Shown here: positions 1 to 7,307 of the stretch, piece by piece
Numbering within the stretch: position 1 is the first letter of the stretch
Layout: the number at the start of each line of letters is the position of its first letter
Origin: Aliiglaciecola sp. 3_MG-2023
Lineage (GTDB): Bacteria; Pseudomonadota; Gammaproteobacteria; Enterobacterales; Alteromonadaceae
DNA: 64,000 nt
Assembly: GCF_030548205.1 (NCBI RefSeq)
Contig: NZ_JAUORV010000013.1
Location: 1 to 64,000 of the forward strand
Direction: 5' to 3'
Made by a program: the position numbers and the translations under genes
Notes under the pieces: model-generated
Database searches by the model: none
Told to the model about the DNA's origin: nothing
The model's input: the letters and a program-made list of their open reading frames with translations, nothing else

Positions 1-181
1 TGAACCACCCAGCCTGACATCCATGTCAGTCGTTCAGTCGGCTAACGCTGCTTCGCAGCTAAAAATATCAAGGTCGATTCAGTTCCGCACAAAACGAGGG
101 CGAAACCATCCTTGGTGAACTACCCAGCCTGACATCCATGTCAGTCGTTCAGTCGGCTAACGCTGCTTCGCAGCTAAAAAC
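1..181. repeat. 116-bp direct repeat downstream of rtcB
   Basis: Two copies of a roughly 65-bp block start at 1 and 117, giving a period of 116 bp. The second copy fades out about 10 bp before the rtcB stop codon. Each block contains two small hairpins: one pairing TGACAT with ATGTCA (near 17-30 and 133-146) and one pairing GCTGC with GCAGC (near 48-60 and 164-176). The array probably continues left of the window. It may be a REP-like element and may stop transcription leaving rtcB, but I see no proper U-tract. Confidence 0.7.
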
Positions 182-189
182 AGCCTCCT

Positions 190-1383
190 TCACCCCTTAA
201 CATTTACTACTTGGGATAGGGTGTGGACGACTTCTACTAAATCCCTTTGCATCTCCATCACTTTGTCGATACTTTTATAGGCGCTTGGGATTTCATCAAT
301 TACTCCCTCATCTTTTCGGCACTCGATACCTTGGGTTTGCGCGCTTAAATCGGCCACTGTAAAGGCCTTTTTCGCCTTTGTTCGTGACATTTTTCGCCCT
401 GCTCCATGGGCACAACTACAAAAAGACTCGGCGTTTCCCTTGCCTTTAACGATGTAAGACTTAGCCCCCATAGAACCAGGAATAATGCCTAATTCTGACT
501 CTCTGGCCCGAATGGCTCCTTTACGCGTTACCCATACGTGATGGCCATCGTGTAGCTCTTTGTCCACAAAGTTATGGTGGCAGTTGATGGCTTCTTTAGT
601 CACTGCAAAAGGTTTCAACCTTAACGTGAGCGAGCGCAGTACAGCCTTCATCATATGTTCACGATTTAACATGGCGTAATCTTGCGCCCACGCTACCGCT
701 TCAACATAATCGTTAAACGACTGGGTTCCTTCCAGCAAGTAGCCAAGTTCTTTGTCGGGCAAATTAATTTGATGGGTTTCCATTTCCTTGCGCGCCAAAC
801 GAATGAAATACTGACCAATCATATTACCGATGCCACGACTCCCCGAATGCAACATCACCCAAACATCATCGTTTTCATCGATACAAATTTCGATAAAGTG
901 GTTTCCCGACCCCAAGGTTCCAAGCTGGTTCGCAAATTTCCGGGCATTTCCATGTCGATTAATTTGCGGATGTTTCGCAAGAATTTTATCCAAATTCATC
1001 GCCAAAGCAGACCCACCTTGCACTTGATCATATTTATGCTGTCCGCCGGCACCTAAAGGCACTGTAGATTCAATATCATGCCTAATTTGTGCTAAGTTAT
1101 CGGGCAAATCTGACGCTTTAAGAGACAAACGTACAGCATTCATACCGCAGCCAATATCCACGCCCACCGCAGCGGGAATAACCGCTTCGGTTGTGGCGAT
1201 CACAGACCCCACAGTTGCACCGTTACCTAAGTGGATATCAGGCATCCCGGCCACATGTTTAAAAATAAACGGTAAGCTCGCTACTCGGCGCATCTGCGCC
1301 AAGGCTTCATGCTCTACCTCATCAGTCCATATTTTGACCGGTTTTTGGTTTTCTTTCGCCGCCAACAGCGTTACTACCGGCAT
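190..1383 (-). CDS. rtcB: RNA-splicing ligase RtcB (3'-phosphate/5'-OH RNA ligase)
   Basis: RtcB joins RNA 2',3'-cyclic phosphate or 3'-phosphate ends to 5'-OH ends in a GTP- and Mn-dependent reaction. The family metal-site motif AVGVDIGCGM carries the catalytic Cys near residue 79. GSGNHFIE, HSGSRG and the late CAHGAGRKMSR follow; the last holds the histidine (near 326) expected to become guanylylated. At about 397 residues it is close to the E. coli enzyme and looks intact. ATG at 1383 is preferred over the upstream GTG at 1401, because AAGGAG lies 7 nt before it. It is the last gene of the sigma-54-driven leader RNA-slipin-rtcB unit. The cyclase RtcA, the usual partner, is absent. Confidence 0.97.
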   Translation of the reverse strand: MPVVTLLAAKENQKPVKIWTDEVEHEALAQMRRVASLPFIFKHVAGMPDIHLGNGATVGSVIATTEAVIPAAVGVDIGCGMNAVRLSLKASDLPDNLAQIRHDIESTVPLGAGGQHKYDQVQGGSALAMNLDKILAKHPQINRHGNARKFANQLGTLGSGNHFIEICIDENDDVWVMLHSGSRGIGNMIGQYFIRLARKEMETHQINLPDKELGYLLEGTQSFNDYVEAVAWAQDYAMLNREHMMKAVLRSLTLRLKPFAVTKEAINCHHNFVDKELHDGHHVWVTRKGAIRARESELGIIPGSMGAKSYIVKGKGNAESFCSCAHGAGRKMSRTKAKKAFTVADLSAQTQGIECRKDEGVIDEIPSAYKSIDKVMEMQRDLVEVVHTLSQVVNVKG

Positions 1384-1506
1384 TTTCATTCTCCTTTTCA
1401 CTGGTTCAGTCCTTGATAAAACTGCTTTGAAAACTAGTGTTAATCAACTAAATAAAGCTACGTCCTTGTCAGTTTCTCCTTGTTCGATTGACTTGCACCC
1501 TGCCAA

Positions 1507-2676
1507 CTAAGACAACTTAACCGTCTCCCGCAGTAACTGATCAACGCCACCATACACGTTCAAGCTAGAGACTTTCTCAGACACTTTCTCAAGTGACTCC
1601 AACTCTTTCAAACGCAACAATGTAGGATTGTTTTCCATCATTTTCGCGGTATTTTGCAAGCTTCTAGTCGCCGCAGTTTCTTCACGACGCTTGATCACGT
1701 TTGCTTCCGCCGCTTTTTGAGCCTCAACCACCTGATTAAGAATCGTTTTGATCTCACCAGGCAAGATGATGTCTTTCACCCCAACTCTCTCAAGGCGAAC
1801 TCCAACTGATTGCAACTCAAGTTCAACCAACTCTTTGATCGTTTGATTCACATACAACTTGTCTTCCAACAGTGCATCCAAAGTTTTAGTGCCAACAGCT
1901 TCACGCAACGCCAATTGCATAGACTTGTAGATAAACTCGTCCAAATTATCCACTTGCTCCGCAGCGACAATTGGGTCATAGGTTTTTACAGTAGCCGTTA
2001 AATTCACACGCACAGTTACCCTGTCTTTGGTCAAAATATCCTGACCAGAAACTTCTTGATTGCGCGAACGCAAATCGTAGGTTTTCACCTCGATTGAATG
2101 ACTCAACTGCCAGAAGCCATATACGCCAGCGGTTAAAGTGCGAACAAACTGGCCGTCCACATATAACAATCCAATGCGCTGGGGGTTTACTTCCACCATT
2201 GAAACCGGGGCTTTTCTTACCGAGTTTTTGGTTGCAAGCAACTTACTAGCCTCGTTTTTACCACGATATTTAATCTCATCCAGCACCGATCTTTGCACCT
2301 CAAGATCGCCAGTTAATGACACTTTGTCTAAGCGAAACTCACCCGCCGATTTCCACAAATGTAAAACCTCGCCTGGCGCTACTACACCGCAAAGTTGATC
2401 ATCAACATATAACAGCCCCAACTCATCTTTGTTCACTCCCCAAACGTGCACTAGCTCTGCCACTTCTGGGTAGGTTTTAATTAAATAGAACGAGTCAGGA
2501 TCTGAGTAGTACATGCTGTTTGCAATGAAAGTTTTCACTGTTAAGCTGTTACTAAAATCCCATAGACGGTGAATACCTGCCTTTAGAACCCGTTCAAATT
2601 GTTGATTTCGATACAGAAACGCAATTGAGTTTTCTGCTACCGTAAATACTTTCCTAAATTTTCCTTGTTCAGTCAT
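1507..2676 (-). CDS. Slipin / SPFH (band 7) family protein of the RNA-repair operon
   Basis: This 389-residue protein has an SPFH/band-7 core at about residues 150-320 (ending QVVEAQKAAEANVIKRREETAATR, a typical alpha-helical tail start) and a short helical C-terminus. The N-terminal half has no obvious membrane segment. It carries three related beta modules built on L-L/F-Y-x-D/N-x-Q, starting near residues 20, 87 and 168 (AFLYRNQQF, GLLYVDDQL, GLLYVDGQF). SPFH proteins form oligomeric cages. Family members next to rtcB are a known feature of RtcR-controlled RNA-repair operons, but their role is unclear. A strong AAGGAG stands before the ATG. It is co-transcribed with rtcB, 123 bp downstream. 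Confidence 0.9.
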   Translation of the reverse strand: MTEQGKFRKVFTVAENSIAFLYRNQQFERVLKAGIHRLWDFSNSLTVKTFIANSMYYSDPDSFYLIKTYPEVAELVHVWGVNKDELGLLYVDDQLCGVVAPGEVLHLWKSAGEFRLDKVSLTGDLEVQRSVLDEIKYRGKNEASKLLATKNSVRKAPVSMVEVNPQRIGLLYVDGQFVRTLTAGVYGFWQLSHSIEVKTYDLRSRNQEVSGQDILTKDRVTVRVNLTATVKTYDPIVAAEQVDNLDEFIYKSMQLALREAVGTKTLDALLEDKLYVNQTIKELVELELQSVGVRLERVGVKDIILPGEIKTILNQVVEAQKAAEANVIKRREETAATRSLQNTAKMMENNPTLLRLKELESLEKVSEKVSSLNVYGGVDQLLRETVKLS

Positions 2677-2719
2677 TAGAACTTCTCCTTTTTATTATCG
2701 CCTCAACACCCTGTTTAAG

Positions 2720-2990
2720 AATGTGACATAAGGGGCAATCGGCTTGCGTGAATTGGCAGCAAGCAAGGTTGATTTGATAGGCTTAGCAATCCGAATGCTT
2801 AAGCACTGCTTCCGTGCAGTACCTACCAAATCAATGTTGTTTGTGCGAGTTCACCACAGTGGTTAATCGCTAGCCTTATGTCGGGCTATTACTATGTTTA
2901 TGGGACTTGAACCCACTGGGCTTTCGCCGTACCGCTAGTAGTTAGATCATCAGTCAAACTATGTCGTTTGAGGTGCATGCGCACCGGCTT
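2720..2990 (-). ncRNA. Structured leader RNA with tRNA-like T-arm and Y-RNA-like multibranch domain
   Basis: Read on the - strand, the leader of the slipin-rtcB transcript folds extensively. A perfect T-arm mimic (2900-2916: 5-bp stem, loop UUCAAGU) sits next to a GGC-GAAA-GCC hairpin (2919-2928). Both are enclosed by a weak ACUACUA/UAGUAAU pairing. A second domain is closed by a 9-bp stem (2725-2733 with 2874-2882). It contains a GCGA/UCGC arm, a 13-bp stem (UUGAUUUGGUAGG with CCUAUCAAAUCAA, one G-U) carrying two apical hairpins, and a 6-bp GCUUGC/GCAAGC arm. Bacterial Y RNAs (YrlA) are known tRNA mimics found near rsr and rtcB. No rsr gene is here. The ends are approximate and the identity is inferred from hand-drawn pairing. 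Confidence 0.7.
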
Positions 2991-3000
2991 ATTTTTGGTG

Positions 3001-3075
3001 TCTTCACTCGAGATATACACCCATGGCAGTGCCACGTGTATCAGGTTGCCGTTAGAAACAACTCCGCTTCGTTAA
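3001..3075 (-). other. Hairpin at the 5' end of the rtc leader transcript
   Basis: The first part of the predicted transcript contains a hairpin pairing AUACAC (3036-3041 on the - strand) with GUGUAU (3015-3020) around a TGG/CCA core. Its form, a short palindrome with a CCATGG centre, resembles dispersed Alteromonadales repeats and the hairpins at 1-181. It may therefore be an inserted repeat rather than part of the functional RNA. Confidence 0.4.
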
Positions 3076-3090
3076 AAACAATTGATATAT

Positions 3091-3107
3091 TACAAGTGCC
3101 GTGCCAA
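3091..3107 (-). promoter_or_regulatory. Sigma-54 (-24/-12) promoter for the leader RNA-slipin-rtcB operon
   Basis: On the - strand the sequence TTGGCACGGCACTTGTA matches the sigma-54 consensus (TGGCAC, N5, TTGCW), with only GT in place of GC at -12. Transcription would start near 3080. It faces away from rtcR, whose product is the matching enhancer-binding activator. The RtcR operator should lie in 3110-3240 but I could not define it. Confidence 0.88.
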
Positions 3108-3248
3108 CAAAATAAAAAACCGAAATAAAAAGCTAACCAACTGAAATAATTAGACTTTATGAAAATTGTTAATTTTCAACGTTGATTCTGGTTTTAAAAA
3201 TAATATCTTTTAAGATATATTTATATCTATTCAGATAGGGTGAAATTT

Positions 3249-4853
3249 ATGAATCGCAAAAATGTGATGTTTGCTATCTTAGGGTTGGTAAAAGACAACA
3301 AAGGACGCGGCGCTAAACGCTGGCAACTTTGGCGACCTACAATTAGCGCAGTGATGCAGGACGATTTCCAAGTCGATAGATTAGAGTTAATGTATGAACC
3401 CTCTGAGCTTAACTTAGCCCGGCGAATAAGCGCAGATGTAGCAGAGGTATCTCCTGCTACTGAAGTAGTGTTAGTTGAAACTGCTTGGAATGATCCTTGG
3501 GATTTTGCCGATGTGTACAATTGGTTATATCAACATGCTAGTCATTATGACTTTGACCCCGAAAAAGAAGATTATTATCTGAATATCACCACGGGTACCC
3601 ACGTTAATCAAATATGCATGTTCATGTTAAGCGAAGCGCAAATCTACCCAGCCTCTAAATTGATTCAGGTTTCTCCTGATCCACAAGGCGATAATCCAGC
3701 CAAAGGCACAATCAGCATCGTCGATTTAGATCTTTCCAAATATGCGGCATTAGCAGCCCGATTTTCCGAACAATCGGCCACCGCACGTGAGTTTCTAAAA
3801 GCCGGTATTCAAACCCGCAATTCAGGATTCAATCAATTAATAGATGAAATAGAACAAGTGGCTATTAAAGCCACTGACCCCATGTTATTGGAAGGCCCAA
3901 CTGGTGCGGGTAAAACCCAATTAGCAAGGCGAATATACGAATTAAAATCCTCCCGAGGTGGTGTTTCCGGTAGTTTGGTAGCGGTGAATTGCGCTACCTT
4001 AGTAGGCGACGGTGCGATGTCTGCTTTGTTTGGACATATTAAAGGGGCCTATACTGGTGCGCAGAGTGCCCGCGAAGGCTACTTGAAAAATGCCGACCAA
4101 GGCATACTATTTTTAGATGAAATTGGCGAACTAGGTATTGATGAGCAAGCTATGCTATTGCATGCCATTGAAGAGAAGCAATTTTATCCCGTAGGCAGTG
4201 ATAAAGCCGTCTACAGCGATTTTCAGTTGATCGCTGGCACCAATTTAGACTTACGCAAAGCAGTAGCACAAGGTCATTTTCGGGAAGATCTGTTAGCCAG
4301 AATTGATATATGGAATTGGCGCTTACCTGCACTAAAAGAGCGAATAGAAGATTTTGAAGCAAACCTCGACTTTGAACTACGCCAATATGCGCGGCTCAAT
4401 AATGTGCACATTCGCTTTGGCAGTGAAGCCCAAAAGCGGTATTTACACTATGCCCGCAGTGAAAAAGCGATTTGGAGTGCTAACTTTCGCGACCTCAATG
4501 CCAGCGTAAAACGCATGGCAACCCTTAGTAAAGAAGGCCGCATTGGTTCGCGCACTGTAGAGGCAGAAATAGCTCGCTTAAACCAACGCTGGCATGCTAA
4601 AAGTGACACAAACAATATCGAACTAAGCCGTTACATTGACGAAGAACAGCTATCGATCATGGATGTATTCGATCAAATGCAATTGAAAAATGTCATTCAA
4701 GTATGTTTATCTTCAACAAATTTAGCCGATGCCGGTCGCAAACTATTTAACATCAGCAGAAAGAATAAAAGTAGCAGCAATGATTCCCATAGGTTACGAG
4801 TGTATTTACAGAAATTTGGGTTAAGCTTTGCCCAGCTAAACTCTGAGTTGTAA
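3249..4853 (+). CDS. rtcR: Sigma-54-dependent transcriptional activator RtcR
   Basis: RtcR senses damaged RNA ends through an N-terminal CARF-like Rossmann domain (about residues 1-180, with ligand-pocket motif NITTGTHVNQ near 112). It then activates sigma-54 RNA polymerase. The AAA+ domain has Walker A GPTGAGKT (near 216), the sigma-54 contact loop GAYTGA (near 266; GAFTGA with Tyr for Phe) and Walker B ILFLDE (near 286). The C-terminal region (about 450-534) is DNA-binding. The length of 534 residues is normal. ATG 3249 fits the AGGGTGA ribosome site better than GTG 3240. It is divergent from slipin-rtcB, its expected target. Confidence 0.95.
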   Translation: MNRKNVMFAILGLVKDNKGRGAKRWQLWRPTISAVMQDDFQVDRLELMYEPSELNLARRISADVAEVSPATEVVLVETAWNDPWDFADVYNWLYQHASHYDFDPEKEDYYLNITTGTHVNQICMFMLSEAQIYPASKLIQVSPDPQGDNPAKGTISIVDLDLSKYAALAARFSEQSATAREFLKAGIQTRNSGFNQLIDEIEQVAIKATDPMLLEGPTGAGKTQLARRIYELKSSRGGVSGSLVAVNCATLVGDGAMSALFGHIKGAYTGAQSAREGYLKNADQGILFLDEIGELGIDEQAMLLHAIEEKQFYPVGSDKAVYSDFQLIAGTNLDLRKAVAQGHFREDLLARIDIWNWRLPALKERIEDFEANLDFELRQYARLNNVHIRFGSEAQKRYLHYARSEKAIWSANFRDLNASVKRMATLSKEGRIGSRTVEAEIARLNQRWHAKSDTNNIELSRYIDEEQLSIMDVFDQMQLKNVIQVCLSSTNLADAGRKLFNISRKNKSSSNDSHRLRVYLQKFGLSFAQLNSEL

Positions 4854-4928
4854 ACGAATTTGTAATAAAACCTTAGTTCAACAGGTCTAATTTAAAAGAC
4901 GCCAAAACCAAAAGGTAATTGAAAAGCA

Positions 4929-5408
4929 ATGCCAACTGAAATTACATCAAAATCTAACAATAAATTGGTCAATATAGTATTGTTTATTATAGTTGCCACC
5001 TTTATTTACTTAGCTTACCAGTGGTATCAAAGTCATTTAGGTCAGCAAGCTAAGGATAAGATCCAAATCCAGATGCTCGATTTTGATGTCGCGCTAGCTA
5101 AAGCTCAAGCCCACGATAAATTAATATTAGCCGACATGTCAGCTATTTGGTGTCCCACCTGTCGTAAGTTAGACAGCACAGTATTTACCAATGATAGAGT
5201 CAAAGATGTAATTGATGAGAACTTCGTTTTTGCTCGGGTAGACTACGACACAGAACAAGGGCAAGCATTCGCTGAGCGTTATCGGGTTACTGGTTACCCA
5301 GTATTGCTAATTATTAATCAAGAGGGCGAAAAGCTTACCCGGTTGCCACTGACATTTGATTCTATGGAGTTTATTGGTAATTTAAACAAAGTATTGAGTG
5401 TTCAATAA
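4929..5408 (+). CDS. Membrane-anchored thioredoxin-like protein
   Basis: This 159-residue protein has one N-terminal membrane segment (about residues 13-32), then a thioredoxin-like domain resembling the DsbD C-terminal / thioredoxin_7 type. The active-site motif is SAIWCPTCRKLD (CPTC near residues 76-79). The cis-proline region is VTGYPVLLII. The fold is expected in the periplasm, passing or receiving electrons by thiol exchange. It follows rtcR by 75 bp with no visible terminator, so it may be co-transcribed. I see no proof of a functional link to RNA repair. Confidence 0.85.
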   Translation: MPTEITSKSNNKLVNIVLFIIVATFIYLAYQWYQSHLGQQAKDKIQIQMLDFDVALAKAQAHDKLILADMSAIWCPTCRKLDSTVFTNDRVKDVIDENFVFARVDYDTEQGQAFAERYRVTGYPVLLIINQEGEKLTRLPLTFDSMEFIGNLNKVLSVQ

Positions 5409-5420
5409 AGTTAACGCACC

Positions 5421-5840
5421 AACGGGATAAATCCCGTCCTACAAACCCATACCTGTAGGTGGGTGCTTTAGCCCCGTACGAACCCGCTATATCCATGGCC
5501 TAAAGACCATGCTACCGCCCCGCACAAACCCGCTAAATCCATGGCCTAAAGACCATGCTACAACACCATACCTGTAGGCGGGTGCTTTAGCCCCGCGCAA
5601 AACCGCTAAATCCATGGCCTAAAGACCATGCTACAAATCCATACCTGTAGGCGGGGGCTTTAACCCCGCGCAAAACCGCTAAATCCATGGCCTAAAGACC
5701 ATGTTACAACCCAATACCTGTAGGCGGGGGCTTTAGCCCCGCACAAACCCGCTAAATCCATGGCCTAAAGACCATGCTACCGCCCCGCGTAAACCCGCTA
5801 AACCCATGGTCTAAAGGCCATGTCGCCGCCCCGTGACCGT
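5421..5840. repeat. REP-type palindrome array A
   Basis: This 440-bp gap between genes is filled with alternating palindromes. Type 1 is TGGCCTAAAGACCATG, about six copies. Type 2 is GGGGCTTTAGCCCCG preceded by CCTGTAGGCG, about four copies. They are joined by spacers such as CGCTAAATC. A lone ACGGGATAAATCCCGT starts the array at 5422. It resembles REP/BIME elements mobilised by RAYT (REP-associated tyrosine) transposases; none is encoded here. The same units recur at 25.8 and 27.5 kb. Confidence 0.9.
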
Positions 5841-5849
5841 GCCAAAGCA

Positions 5850-6629
5850 TTAATCCACATCAACAAGGGTCACTTTAATGCCCATTCGGCGCAGTCCATC
5901 TAGGTAATCGGGTGGAATATTACTATCGGTAACAATTTGATTGACTCCTGCAGGCTCTAGAATTTTATGCAGACAAACATGACCAAATTTAGAGGAATCG
6001 GTAACGACTATAATTTCACTGGCAACCTTGCACATCAACTGATTCAATAAGGATTCAGCTTCAAAATGGGTAGAAATTCCTTTATCCAAATGGAAGCCAT
6101 CTACCCCTAAAAAGAGTTTGTCCACGTGTAAGTCTTTAAGGGTGGCTAACGCGCTACTGCCGAAAAATGACTGGCTTTTATGTCTGAGTGTACCGCCCAA
6201 TAACATTACTTCTATGTGCTCTTGAAGTTTCAGTTCGTTGACAATATTCAAACTATTGGTCACAACGGTAACATTCTCTCGACCACCAATATGCGAAGCT
6301 AGCTTAAGAGTGGTTGAGCCTGAGTCTAAAATAATAGCATCACCGTCATGGACTAAACCGGCAGCGACCTTACCAATGCTCGACTTTTCTTCAGCATGCA
6401 ATGCTTGTTTTCGATCAAAGGTAGTTTCAGTTTCAAACACGCCACTGTCGTTTAACATGGCACCGCCATAGCAGCGAGTGGCAATTCCCTGATTTTCAAG
6501 AAAGCGTAAATCTTTGCGAATGGTGACACCTGATACGTTAAATTGCTCAATTAGAGGAAGCACTTGAACACTTCCATTTTCTTTAAGCATTCGGGCTATG
6601 TGTTCACGTCTGTGACTGGTGTCGCGCAT
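5850..6629 (-). CDS. agaR: DeoR-family transcriptional repressor, AgaR-like
   Basis: This 259-residue protein starts with a DeoR-type winged helix-turn-helix (about residues 6-60: REHIARMLKENGSVQV..LIEQFNVSGVTIRKDLRFLE). The C-terminal DeoRC sugar-phosphate sensing domain carries DAIILDSGSTT, VTNSLNIV and LFLGVDGF. DeoR proteins of this type release DNA on binding a phosphosugar. The neighbourhood (agaZ, agaS, agaK, GH36, TBDR) indicates control of GalNAc or galactosamine catabolism, as with AgaR in E. coli and Shewanella. Three TTTCATTT-type boxes just upstream suggest autoregulation. The symbol is assigned from context. Confidence 0.85.
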   Translation of the reverse strand: MRDTSHRREHIARMLKENGSVQVLPLIEQFNVSGVTIRKDLRFLENQGIATRCYGGAMLNDSGVFETETTFDRKQALHAEEKSSIGKVAAGLVHDGDAIILDSGSTTLKLASHIGGRENVTVVTNSLNIVNELKLQEHIEVMLLGGTLRHKSQSFFGSSALATLKDLHVDKLFLGVDGFHLDKGISTHFEAESLLNQLMCKVASEIIVVTDSSKFGHVCLHKILEPAGVNQIVTDSNIPPDYLDGLRRMGIKVTLVDVD

Positions 6630-6652
6630 TCTTTTACCTTTTCCTATTTAAG

Positions 6653-6717
6653 TTTCATTTTGAACAATGTTTATTCTAATCCTAATGAAACTTTAACACA
6701 ACGTAACTTTCATTTTG
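6653..6717. promoter_or_regulatory. Putative AgaR operator cluster before agaR
   Basis: TTTCATTTTG occurs at 6653-6662 and at 6708-6717 (preceded by C, giving CTTTCATTTTG), and an inverted copy AATGAAAC at 6684-6691. The known E. coli AgaR consensus is built on repeated TTTCRTTT. The same words recur at 14477-14602 and before 18928. Binding is inferred. Confidence 0.5.
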
Positions 6718-6779
6718 TAAAAACCAAGTTTGTCACTGTGCTTTTTATTGATTAATGTGGGTTTACTAAAGCACTAATT

Positions 6780-7307
6780 CTACTCGATCATTTCAGCCAG
6801 TAATTTTTCCACATGAGCGATTAAATAAGCTTCATGACGCTCCGAGAACCCAAGGTGAACCAATCGAATTTTGCCCGATGCGTCAATCAAAAAGCCCGTG
6901 GGCAAAGCCCTTACCTGGTAAGCACTAAATGAAGTCCCGTGTTGATCCCATACCGCAGGATAGTTAAGAGGGTACTTAGCTAGAAAGTTCAATGCATCTT
7001 GTTTCGCTAGGTCGGTATTCACCGCCACAATTTCAAATCCTTGTGGCGCATATTTATGTCGCAGTTTGTTTAGAAAAGGAAAAGACTTACGGCAGGCAAA
7101 ACAGGATGATGCCCAAAAATCCACATAGACCACTTTGCCTCTGTAATTCTTAAGATCAACTTGAGCATCACTATTTAAATCCGCCAGGGAAAAGCCAGGG
7201 GCCAATTGCCCCTGCATGCTTGATTGAGTATTTGCCAGACAGAATGAACTGGCAAATATACTAAGCAGTAAAAAACAACAACGGATCATGAGTTTACTCA
7301 CTGCCAT
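6780..7307 (-). CDS. TlpA-like periplasmic thiol-disulfide oxidoreductase
   Basis: This 175-residue protein has an N-terminal signal peptide (hydrophobic MIRCCFLLLSIFASS, cleavage after CLA). A TlpA/ResA-type AhpC-TSA fold follows: GQLAPGFSLADL, then KVVYVDFWASSCFACRKS with redox Cys pair C-F-A-C (near residues 73-76), and cis-Pro RALPTGFLID. It would reduce or resolve disulfides in the periplasm. The gene overlaps the end of the GH36 gene by 14 bp, so the two are translationally coupled. A second ATG at 7289 is an alternative start. Its role beside a glycosidase is unclear. Confidence 0.85.
   Translation of the reverse strand: MAVSKLMIRCCFLLLSIFASSFCLANTQSSMQGQLAPGFSLADLNSDAQVDLKNYRGKVVYVDFWASSCFACRKSFPFLNKLRHKYAPQGFEIVAVNTDLAKQDALNFLAKYPLNYPAVWDQHGTSFSAYQVRALPTGFLIDASGKIRLVHLGFSERHEAYLIAHVEKLLAEMIE

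Noticed and set aside
2895-2960. A class II tRNA gene on the - strand, suggested by the UUCAAGU T-arm and adjacent variable-arm-like hairpin
   Set aside because: I could not find a matching 7-bp acceptor stem, D-arm or anticodon arm at proper distances. The T-arm fits better as a mimic inside the leader RNA.
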